DNA of 64,000 bases. Origin: Hydrogenophilales bacterium (GTDB lineage Bacteria > Pseudomonadota > Gammaproteobacteria > Burkholderiales > Thiobacillaceae). Made by a program: the position numbers and the translations under genes. The DNA lies in NCBI GenBank assembly GCA_016719465.1, contig JADJYY010000013.1:1-64000 (forward strand), in the 5' to 3' direction. The notes beneath the pieces are model-generated. The model did no database searches, was not told the origin of the DNA, and saw nothing but the letters and a program-made list of their open reading frames with translations. Position 1 is the stretch's first letter. Each line of letters opens with the position of its first letter. This document shows positions 56,555 through 64,000 of this stretch, piece after piece.

Positions 56555-56808
56555 CAGCACGAAGATAGTGTCGAGTTCGCTGAGGTCGCGGTACAAGGCG
56601 ACATCGCCGCGCGAGCGGCGGCCGATGATCAGTTCCCGCTTGTCCATCTCGGCAGGCCGCCCGATGAGCGGGTTTTGTTCCAGCACGGCGATGGCCTGGA
56701 TGATTTCCTGGATGCGGGCGGGGGCGTCTTCCACCTGGAAGTGGGCCAAGGGATCGAGGATGCCCTCGATGTCGCCGCCGACCTCGGGGCCAACTCGATT
56801 TTCGCCAT
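56555..56808 (-). pseudogene. ParE/RelE-type toxin gene interrupted by the IS3 element
   Basis: ATG 56808 gives MAKIELA, then a C run (CCCC near 56785) needs one more base to continue PEVGGDIEGILDPLAHFQVED...IIQAIAVLEQNPLIGRPAEMDKRELIIGRRSRGDVALYRDLSELDTIFVL. There the IS begins. On the far side of the IS the minus strand at 55205-55238 reads LTLRGQREAG, the normal end of such toxins. So the IS inserted near the C-terminus, and the C-terminal strand that helps form the active site is lost. It lies two bases downstream of its antitoxin. Confidence 0.8.
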
Positions 56809-56810
56809 GC

Positions 56811-57095
56811 TTAGCGGCCCGGTTTGCGGGCGACGGGGCGACTCGGGGTTTTTCCGGCCATGCGGCCTTCGAGGTAAGCGCGCATTTCATGCCAGGGCAG
56901 GGTTTCTCCCGTGGCGACGAGCTTGGCGTAGCGCGCTTCGGCCTCATCGTGGAACGCTTGGCGTTGTTCTTCCTGTTCGGTCTTTTCCAAGATGGCCTGG
57001 AGGATGAAGTTGTGCGAGGTGGTGCCCGCACGCTCGGCGGCGGCGGCAAGGCGGGCTTTCAAGTCATCGGGCAGGCGAATGGTGGTGGTGCTCAT
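56811..57095 (-). CDS. ParD/CopG-like ribbon-helix-helix antitoxin
   Basis: 94 residues: TTTIRLPDDLKARLAAAAERAGTTSHNFILQAILEKTEQEE is a standard RHH DNA-binding domain, followed by an acidic helical region for toxin binding. It should repress its own operon. The cognate toxin is broken by an IS, so the antitoxin is now an orphan and may persist as a regulator or as protection against homologous toxins. Confidence 0.85.
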   Translation of the reverse strand: MSTTTIRLPDDLKARLAAAAERAGTTSHNFILQAILEKTEQEEQRQAFHDEAEARYAKLVATGETLPWHEMRAYLEGRMAGKTPSRPVARKPGR

Positions 57096-57156
57096 GGCGC
57101 GCTGCTGTTCGGCCGTTCCATGGAATGTCGCACTGCGGTGCTACATGTGGAATGAG

Positions 57157-57228
57157 GGGTGCAATGAGCGTTGCGCATTGCGCCGGAGGAAAACCCATCC
57201 GGCACAATGCCCTTCGGTTATTACACCC
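57157..57228. repeat. Palindromic repeat C (GGGTGCAAT...ATTACACCC)
   Basis: The arm GGGTGCAATGAGCGTTGCGCATTGCGCCGGA faces TCCGGCACAATGCCCTTCGGTTATTACACCC as an imperfect inverted repeat with a ten-base centre. It lies between the antitoxin and cytochrome genes. Sequences of the form GGGTGCAATAAGCG are common intergenic repeats in many proteobacteria. Nothing else is seen in 57096-57315. Confidence 0.75.
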
Positions 57229-57315
57229 TACATCCGCTGAGCATCCGCCCCCCAAGAGCTTGCCGACGATAAGTGTCGGTGGGCTGAAAGTCCGATAGGG
57301 GTATGCCGACGGCTT

Positions 57316-57786
57316 CTAATTGCGAGGGGCAAGCACCGACTTGCGCTCTTCCTCCGTAATGTCCTTGGCACGTTTCAGGTTCCAGCCGCCTACCCAGTTC
57401 TTGAACAGGGCCAGGTTGGCGGCGCGTTCGGCGTCATCCTTGCCGAGATACTTGTGCATGTTGCCGGGCTGGTTGTCCTTGGTGTTGGCGCCATCATCCA
57501 GTCGCCGCATCATGGCGCCGGTATCGCTGCCGTTGACCATGACCATGATGTTTTCATAAGTGTCCATGCGCGGCCCGAGCTTCTTCGCTTTGTAGCCTTC
57601 CTGATCCTTCTTGAAAGCCTCCATGCTCGGGGCATCGCTGCCATGGCACTCGGCGCAACGCTTGTCCACCAGCTGGCGGATACCGTTATCGTAGGTGACC
57701 TTGGTCGTCGTGGAAGGGGCGGTGGAACAGGCTGCCACCAGTGCGCTCACCCCCAGCAAAGCCAGGGTGTTGTTTGCAAAATTCAT
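57316..57786 (-). CDS. Cytochrome c family lipoprotein
   Basis: 156 residues from ATG 57786. The signal sequence ends in a lipobox (LVAACS), so it is lipid-anchored. One heme-binding motif CAECH is near residue 57, followed by a likely distal Met region (NIMVMVNGSD or AMMRRLDDG). It probably transfers electrons in the periplasm; the partner is unknown. It is a single gene with about 200 bases free on either side. Confidence 0.8.
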   Translation of the reverse strand: MNFANNTLALLGVSALVAACSTAPSTTTKVTYDNGIRQLVDKRCAECHGSDAPSMEAFKKDQEGYKAKKLGPRMDTYENIMVMVNGSDTGAMMRRLDDGANTKDNQPGNMHKYLGKDDAERAANLALFKNWVGGWNLKRAKDITEEERKSVLAPRN

Positions 57787-58048
57787 TTCCGTCTCCTCGT
57801 TTGCGCGCGCATGCGCGTTGCGCATTATGAATATATTGTGAAAAAAGCTTGTATCACCAGTTGCGCCCGGTCGCTGCCAGTTCGACCTGGGCCACCAGAG
57901 CTTCGCATGCCAGGGGTGTCAGATATGCCCGAATCCTGGCCGTTCACTCAATCATATCGATGGGCTTTTTGGGATCGACACCGACCGGCGAAGCACCGAC
58001 TTCCCGGAGAGAAATTTTGCGCCGATCGTTGAATCCGCTCCCGACTCC

Positions 58049-59350
58049 CTACTTCACGTAGCCCCACCCCTGCAACCGGCTGTAGGCGTGCTTTGCCTGG
58101 CCGCCCTGGCGGGTCATCTGCAGGTAGCGGTTGTATTCCTGGGCGGCGGCCTGCCTGTTCTGCATCTGTTCCAGGGAGAAGCCCTTGAGGAAGGTGGTGT
58201 TGGGGTTGCCGGGCAGCAGGCGGTCGTATTCCTGGAAGGCGGCCAGGGCGCGGTCGGGCTGCTTGAGTTGCAGGTGGGCGACGCCGGTGAGCTGGCTGGC
58301 CTGGGCTTCCGTGGGGTAGATGGCCTTGGCCTTGGCCAGGTAGGGCTGGGCTTCCTGGGGACGCTTCATGGCCATCTGGGTCTTGGCCATGAGCACCAGG
58401 CCGGGGTAGTCGTCCGGGGCCAGGCTCAGGGCCTGGCGCAGGTGGCCTTCGGCCACGTCGTATTTCTTCTGGTTGAGCATGGATTCGCCCTTCTGCTGCT
58501 CGCCGATGGCGGGCTTCAGGCCGCGCAGGCGGGCGGTGTGGTCCATGTAACGCTCTTTCTGGCGCGGGCGGCGGGCGCTGTCCTTGTAGGTGGTTTGCAG
58601 GGCCAGGCGGGTCGTGGCGAGCCGTTCCGAGCTCATGGGGTGGGTGGCGAACATGAGTTCCAGGGCGTTGGGCTTGGACTTGGACTGGCTGTTGAGCATG
58701 TCCATGAGGTCCGCCATGCCTTCGGGGGTATAGCCGGCCTTGCTCATGTATTCCATGCCCAGGGCGTCGGCTTCCCGCTCATTGTCCCGGCTGTAGTGGG
58801 ACAGCAGGGCGCCGCCGCCCAGGCTGCCGATGAGCTGGGCCAGTTCGCCGTACTGGGGGCTCTTCGATCCCGCAGCCACCGTGGCGGTGGCCGTGACGAT
58901 ATCCAGCAGGGTGCCCTGGGCCTGGCGCTCGGCGAAGTGGCGGGCGTTGACATGGCCGATTTCGTGGCCCATCAGGGCGGCCAGTTCGTCCTCGCTGTCC
59001 AGTTCCAGCATGATGCCCCGGGTGGCGGCGATGGAGCCGCCGGGGAAGGCGTAGGCGTTGACGTAGTTGGCGTTCACGGCCTGGAACTTGTAGGGCATGT
59101 CCGGACGGTGGGAGATGCCGGCCATGCGGTTGCCCACGTCGGCCACGTAGCGGTTGAGGCCTGCGTCCTGGGAGATGCCGTAGTCCTCGGAGAACTGGTG
59201 GGGCGAGTGCTGCTTGTCGAGGGCGACCTCCTGCTCCTTGCCCATCATCACCATGGTCTTCTTGCCGGTGACGGGGTCGGTGGCGCAGCCGGTCAGCCAG
59301 AGGGAGGCGCCGAGGCCGGGTAGAGTCCAGATAAAATCACGTCGGTTCAT
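58049..59350 (-). CDS. M48 family metalloprotease with TPR repeats (BepA-like)
   Basis: 433 residues. Lipobox LTGC near residue 22 (SLWLTGCATDP) after a twin-Arg-like MNRRDF start. Catalytic HEIGH with upstream LAALMG, and the third zinc ligand Glu in NEREADALGMEY. TPR units follow from about residue 290 (YDVAEGHLRQALSLAPDDYPG). BepA-type proteases degrade misassembled outer-membrane proteins such as LptD. No TPR neighbour genes. Family call strong; orthology to bepA likely. Confidence 0.9.
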   Translation of the reverse strand: MNRRDFIWTLPGLGASLWLTGCATDPVTGKKTMVMMGKEQEVALDKQHSPHQFSEDYGISQDAGLNRYVADVGNRMAGISHRPDMPYKFQAVNANYVNAYAFPGGSIAATRGIMLELDSEDELAALMGHEIGHVNARHFAERQAQGTLLDIVTATATVAAGSKSPQYGELAQLIGSLGGGALLSHYSRDNEREADALGMEYMSKAGYTPEGMADLMDMLNSQSKSKPNALELMFATHPMSSERLATTRLALQTTYKDSARRPRQKERYMDHTARLRGLKPAIGEQQKGESMLNQKKYDVAEGHLRQALSLAPDDYPGLVLMAKTQMAMKRPQEAQPYLAKAKAIYPTEAQASQLTGVAHLQLKQPDRALAAFQEYDRLLPGNPNTTFLKGFSLEQMQNRQAAAQEYNRYLQMTRQGGQAKHAYSRLQGWGYVK

Positions 59351-59532
59351 AGTGTTGCCTTACATATTTAACGTAAATAATGAGCACAGTGCGGGTTGCC
59401 GGAAGCGCGGGGTTCTGGCTACGCCAGGCTGGAACATGGGGTCAATCAAAGCACAGACCGATTTTCCCCGTCTGTGACGCCCCACACCATCCCGATTGCC
59501 CGATAGACCCTACTCGGAGGGCGCCTTTAAGC

Positions 59533-59931
59533 TCAAACCCAGTTCTCCACCAATACCCCCGGCACCCTTTCAAATTCACGCAGGTTATTGGTTACCAGGG
59601 TCAGCCCCTGGCTGCGTGCATGGGCGGCGATGTGCAGGTCGTTGACACCGATGGTCTGTCCCTTGCTTTCCAGGGCAGCGCGGATGGCGCCATAGTGGTA
59701 GGCGGCTTCCTGGGTGTAGGGCAGCACCGCCAGACGGCTGCAGAAATCTTCCACAACATTCAGATTGCGGGCAGGGAATTGGCTCTTTTCGGCGCCGTGG
59801 ACCAGTTCGGCCAGGGTGATTGCGGAAACGGCCATGTGGCCATGGTGGCGGTTGAAAACCTCCAGCACCTCCCTTGGCCGCCGTTTGATCACATAGATGA
59901 CGATGTTGGTATCCAGCAGGTAGCGGATCAT
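59533..59931 (-). CDS. vapC: VapC-type PIN domain ribonuclease toxin
   Basis: 132 residues. PIN acidic residues: Asp in RYLLDTNIVIYVIK, Glu in ITLAELVHGAEKS, and Asp in IGVNDLHIAAHARSQGLTLVTNNLREFERVPG. It cuts tRNA or rRNA when free of VapB. It starts 25 bases after vapB. Sequence is intact. Confidence 0.93.
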   Translation of the reverse strand: MIRYLLDTNIVIYVIKRRPREVLEVFNRHHGHMAVSAITLAELVHGAEKSQFPARNLNVVEDFCSRLAVLPYTQEAAYHYGAIRAALESKGQTIGVNDLHIAAHARSQGLTLVTNNLREFERVPGVLVENWV

Positions 59932-59956
59932 GGCCGAGGCTCAAGCCGGTAAGTTC

Positions 59957-60190
59957 TTAAAAGCCTTCCCGTTCCGGCTGCCGCTGGCTGGCCCGCTCGG
60001 CCATGAAGTCCTCGCTGGCGGTTTCCTGGGCGAGAAAGAAACTGTCCCAGGCCTGGTCCGCGGCGGCGATGATCCTTTCCTGCCCCACCTGCCGCACTTC
60101 GACCTTCTTGACGGTATCGGGGAAGCGCAATTCGGCCGGCAGGCGGACGGCCTGGGTGCGGTTGTTGGTGAATACGGTGCTGGTGGTCAT
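59957..60190 (-). CDS. vapB: VapB-type antitoxin
   Basis: 77 residues from ATG 60190: TSTVFTNNRTQAVRLPAELRFPDTVKKVEVRQVGQERII is the AbrB-like DNA-binding domain of VapB, followed by a C-terminal tail (DSFFLAQETASEDFM) that occupies the VapC active site. GGAGCG precedes the ATG. The upstream gap contains TATATACACT palindromic sequence suited to an operator (about 60215-60235). Confidence 0.93.
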   Translation of the reverse strand: MTTSTVFTNNRTQAVRLPAELRFPDTVKKVEVRQVGQERIIAAADQAWDSFFLAQETASEDFMAERASQRQPEREGF

Positions 60191-60281
60191 GGTGCGCTCC
60201 TGAATGGCATCTATGTTTGCTATATACACTCGCCATCGGCATGCGTCAAAAGGCGCATCTGACGGGGAGAGCCACCCGAAC

Positions 60282-61358
60282 TTATATGCCCTGGATCACC
60301 CCGCCTCCCAGGCAGTTCTCCCCCTCGTACACCACCACCGACTGCCCCGGCGTCACCGCCCACTGGTCCTCGTCGAAACGCAGCACGAGGCGGTCGGCCT
60401 CCATGACCTCCACCGTGCAACCCGCGTCCTGCTGGCGGTAGCGGGTCTTGGCGGAGTAGCGGCCGCCGGCCCTGGGAGGTTCTCCCACCCAGGAGAGATC
60501 CGCCGCCGCCAGGGTGGGAGACAGCAGCAAGGGGTGATCGTGGCCCTGGACGACGATGAGTTCGTTGCGCTCCAGGTTCTTGGCGGCGACGAACCAGGGC
60601 ACGCCCTCCTCCGCCCCCTTGATGCCGCCGATGCCCAGGCCCTTGCGCTGGCCCAGGGTATGGAACATGAGTCCCTGGTGGCGCCCCATCACCTTGCCTT
60701 CCGGCGTGACCATGTCGCCAGGCTGGATGGGCATGTAGCGTTGCAGGAATTCCCGGAACGGCCGCTCGCCGATGAAGCAGATGCCGGTGCTGTCCTTCTT
60801 CTCCGCCACCGGCAGGCCGGCCTGGCGGGCCAGTTCCCGTACCCGGGGCTTGGGCAGATCGCCCAGGGGAAACAAGGCCTTGTCGATCTGGGCCTGGTTC
60901 AGGCGGTAGAGAAAGTAACTCTGGTCCTTGTTGGGGTCCAGGCCCTTGAGCAGGCGGCGGCTGGGGAAGGCCCCTTCCAGGCGGGCGTAATGGCCCGTGG
61001 CGATGTGGTCCGCCCCCAGGGTGAGGGCGTGGTCCAGGAAGGCCTTGAACTTGATCTCGGCGTTGCACAGTACATCCGGGTTGGGCGTGCGCCCAGCCCG
61101 GTATTCGGCCAGGAAATAGGTGAACACACGGTCCTGGTATTCCTTGCTGAAGTTGACCAGCTCGACTTCGATGCCGAGGACGTCGGCGATGGCCAGCACG
61201 TCCTGGAAATCCTGGCGGATGGGGCAGTCCTCCTCCAGATCGTCCGCTTCCCAGTTCTTCATGAACACGCCCACCACCTGGTGGCCCTGCCGCTTGAGCA
61301 GCCAGGCGGTGACGGCGGAATCGACACCGCCGGAGAGGCCGACGACGATGCGGCTCAT
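60282..61358 (-). CDS. mnmA: tRNA-specific 2-thiouridylase MnmA
   Basis: 358 residues from ATG 61358 (an in-frame start at 61370 adds four). PP-loop VGLSGGVDSAVTAWLL, catalytic Cys in NPDVLCNAEIKFKAF and STGICFIGERPF, and ATGHYAR. It thiolates U34 of Lys, Glu and Gln tRNAs. The upstream gap to the Nudix gene holds repeat A. Confidence 0.97.
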   Translation of the reverse strand: MSRIVVGLSGGVDSAVTAWLLKRQGHQVVGVFMKNWEADDLEEDCPIRQDFQDVLAIADVLGIEVELVNFSKEYQDRVFTYFLAEYRAGRTPNPDVLCNAEIKFKAFLDHALTLGADHIATGHYARLEGAFPSRRLLKGLDPNKDQSYFLYRLNQAQIDKALFPLGDLPKPRVRELARQAGLPVAEKKDSTGICFIGERPFREFLQRYMPIQPGDMVTPEGKVMGRHQGLMFHTLGQRKGLGIGGIKGAEEGVPWFVAAKNLERNELIVVQGHDHPLLLSPTLAAADLSWVGEPPRAGGRYSAKTRYRQQDAGCTVEVMEADRLVLRFDEDQWAVTPGQSVVVYEGENCLGGGVIQGI

Positions 61359-61424
61359 GGGGCGGCGCACGTCAAGGTGGCGCGCGTCAAGGTAGTTGTC
61401 GCCTCGGTCATGCCACCACCGTCA

Positions 61425-61573
61425 AAATCCCCCCTGCCCCCCCTTTGTAAAAGGGGGGAATCCGCGACTCAACCGTTTCATCAGCATTCGATAGAAAAGC
61501 CTTTATCAAAGGGTGGAGCGGACACGTCCCCGATACTTCCCCCCTTTCGTAAAGGGGGGCTAGGGGGGATTTC
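61425..61573. repeat. Palindromic repeat A, second copy
   Basis: AAATCCCCCCTGCCCCCCCTTTGTAAAAGGGGGGAA at the left and TTCCCCCCTTTCGTAAAGGGGGGCTAGGGGGGATTT at the right form terminal inverted repeats around about 70 bases. The arms match the copy at 44198-44315. The layout is MITE-like. It lies between mnmA and the Nudix gene. Confidence 0.85.
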
Positions 61574-61622
61574 CGGCGGCTGAATGAACGGATCATGGTT
61601 CGCCCTGAGGATTCCCTCTCCC

Positions 61623-62108
61623 CTACCCTCCCACGGAGGAGGGAGCAAGGTCGTCCGCATAATCCGTCAGCAGGTCGAGGGGATGGGACTTGCCGGCCAG
61701 ATGATCCTCCATGCAGCGGATCAGCAGCGGGCTGCGGTGGCGGTGGCCGGTGGCGCGGATCTCCTCGGGCGTCATCCACACCGCCCGCAGGATGCCCTTG
61801 TCCAGGGGAGCGGTGGGGTCGAAGCCGGTGATCACGCCGCTGAAGGCGAAGCGCAGGTAGGTACGGTTGTGGCGCTTGGGGTGGCGCCAGCGGTAGATGC
61901 CGATCAGGGCCTCCGGCTCGAAGTGGTGGGCGGTTTCCTCGAAGCACTCGCGGATCACAGCGTCCACCAGGGATTCGCCCTCGTCCAGATGGCCGGCGGG
62001 CTGGTTGAAGAGAATGCCGTCGTCGGTCCTTTCCTCCACCAGCAGGTACTTGCCGTCCTGTTCGACGATGGCCGCGACGACGACGTGGGGTTTCCAGTTA
62101 TCACTCAT
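61623..62108 (-). CDS. Nudix hydrolase (NudJ-like)
   Basis: 161 residues. Nudix box GHLDEGESLVDAVIRECFEETAH fits GX5EX7REUXEE apart from the last Gly. WKPHVVVAAIVEQDGKYLLVEER and PHRHNRTYLRFAF-type segments match the NudJ phosphatases acting on thiamine or nucleoside diphosphates. It is near mnmA, as is common (nudJ-mnmA in E. coli). Its last codons (SSVGG) are encoded by a short stretch resembling repeat B (CCCTACCCTCCCACGGAGGAGGG), suggesting a repeat-altered C-terminus. Confidence 0.88.
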   Translation of the reverse strand: MSDNWKPHVVVAAIVEQDGKYLLVEERTDDGILFNQPAGHLDEGESLVDAVIRECFEETAHHFEPEALIGIYRWRHPKRHNRTYLRFAFSGVITGFDPTAPLDKGILRAVWMTPEEIRATGHRHRSPLLIRCMEDHLAGKSHPLDLLTDYADDLAPSSVGG

Positions 62109-62139
62109 GACATGGCCTTGGTTGGCTCGGGGGGGGCAA

Positions 62140-62412
62140 TCAGGCCTTCACCAGAGTCCAGATGCCGATGGCGATGAAGCCCGCGCCGGCGATGAAGTGC
62201 AATTGCCTTTCGCTGATGTATTCGCTGATCACGCCACCGGCCAGCACGCCCAGCGCCGAGGTGGCGACCAGGGCGAGGGAGGCGCCGGCGAACACCAGCC
62301 ACTTGTTCACCTCCCGGTCCGCCGCGAACAGCATGGTCGCAAGCTGGGTCTTGTCGCCGAGTTCGGCGACGAACACGGTGGCGAATACGGTCAACAACAA
62401 GGAATAGTTCAT
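62140..62412 (-). CDS. GDT1/UPF0016 family membrane protein
   Basis: 90 residues from ATG 62412. ATVFVAELGDKTQLATMLFA contains the E-x-G-D-(K/R)-(T/S) motif of this cation transporter family; two or three further helices follow (WLVFAGASLALVATSALGVLAGG, FIAGAGFIAIGIWTLV). Half-length forms of this type work as pairs or dimers in manganese or calcium export (MneA/Gdt1 family). Only one copy is here, so it would homodimerise. Confidence 0.88.
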   Translation of the reverse strand: MNYSLLLTVFATVFVAELGDKTQLATMLFAADREVNKWLVFAGASLALVATSALGVLAGGVISEYISERQLHFIAGAGFIAIGIWTLVKA

Positions 62413-62466
62413 GGATTTCTTTCCGGGCTGCGGGTTAACTAAGCTTTGCGAAAGTAAAACCACATT

Positions 62467-62545
62467 CCTCCCCTCCCAACCTCCCCCGCATGCGGGGGAG
62501 GAGTTGGCCCCCTCCCCGCTGGTGGGGAGGGTTGGGGTGGGGAGA
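62467..62545. repeat. Palindromic repeat B, second copy
   Basis: CCTCCCCCGCATGCGGGGGAGG followed by CCTCCCCGCTGGTGGGGAGG, with outer CCCTCCCAACC and GGTTGGGGTGGGG, match the copy at 46141-46222 over nearly the full length. It lies between the GDT1-family gene and rimO. Confidence 0.85.
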
Positions 62546-62587
62546 AGAGTGCCAGCAAGACGGCATATGGCATTACTTTCGAGAAAA

Positions 62588-63904
<1,317 letters not shown>

Positions 63905-63918
63905 GACGGGAGCCTATT

Positions 63919-64000
63919 TCAGCGGGGTTTGTAGCCGCAAGCCTGCAGGGCGGCGTAGCGGAACAGGGCGTCCGGGTTGCCGTCCAGGGCGGCGAAGTCC
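63919..64000 (-). CDS. C-terminal end of an unidentified gene, cut by the window edge
   Basis: An open frame enters from the right edge and ends with TGA at 63919-63921, encoding 26 residues (DFAALDGNPDALFRYAALQACGYKPR). It is 14 bases upstream of the rimO start on the same strand, so it is probably in one operon. Too short to identify. Confidence 0.5.
   Translation of the reverse strand, partial: DFAALDGNPDALFRYAALQACGYKPR

Overview
The window reads as the chromosome of a GC-rich betaproteobacterium. Gene order and protein type fit Rhodocyclales or Nitrosomonadales-like lineages, but I cannot fix the genus from sequence alone. The evidence is the rpsB-tsf-pyrH-frr-uppS-cdsA-dxr-rseP-bamA-skp-lpxD-fabZ-lpxA-lpxB-rnhB run, the sdhCDAB-sdhE-gltA-sucA block, unimodular queF, a long smc, motAB, and an H-NS protein of the short betaproteobacterial type. 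No rRNA, tRNA, CRISPR array or prophage was seen.

Bases 1 to about 6550 are accessory DNA that looks like part of an integron cassette array. Small unrelated genes, mostly on the plus strand, are separated by 65-100 base imperfect palindromes that end in GTTRRRY-like boxes and often begin with RYYYAAC-like boxes (attC sites). Cargo includes a Ser/Thr kinase with TPR repeats, a SEC-C protein, an Abi-alpha (DUF4393) protein, a small membrane-anchored protein, two Phd/YefM-RelE/YoeB type toxin-antitoxin pairs, a methyltransferase, an XRE regulator and an unrecognised protein. No integrase gene is in view; the array orientation puts it to the left of the window. Next come a class D beta-lactamase, an exported phosphatidylserine-decarboxylase-like protein, a DUF3574 remnant and a BrnT/BrnA-like pair (6571-9553).

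Bases 9609 to 50316 are core genome. They hold queF and smc, then an HDOD protein, a membrane methyltransferase and motAB. The large minus-strand operon that follows links translation (rpsB, tsf, frr), UMP kinase, isoprenoid and phospholipid synthesis (dxr, uppS, cdsA), outer-membrane protein assembly (rseP, bamA, skp) and lipid A synthesis (lpxD, fabZ, lpxA, lpxB). After it come rarA-lolA-ftsK, trxB, an Smr protein, H-NS, and the TCA block (sucA, gltA, sdhE, sdhBADC). An HTH/ferredoxin/flavin reductase fusion lies beside the sdh genes, and recJ follows.

Bases 50515 to 57095 are a second accessory patch. A 1401-residue superfamily 1 helicase-like protein overlaps the end of a small upstream gene. 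An IS3-family element beside them has split a ParE-like toxin gene and left its antitoxin intact. The right end (57316-64000) holds a cytochrome c lipoprotein, an M48 protease, vapBC, mnmA, a Nudix hydrolase, a GDT1/UPF0016 protein and rimO.

Two patterns cut across the window. First, intergenic palindromic repeats of several families sit inside essential operons; three of them are inverted repeats built from tandem heptamers. Second, several genes, including sdhA, carry single-base frameshifts, many at homopolymers, so residual assembly error must be excluded before calling them pseudogenes.
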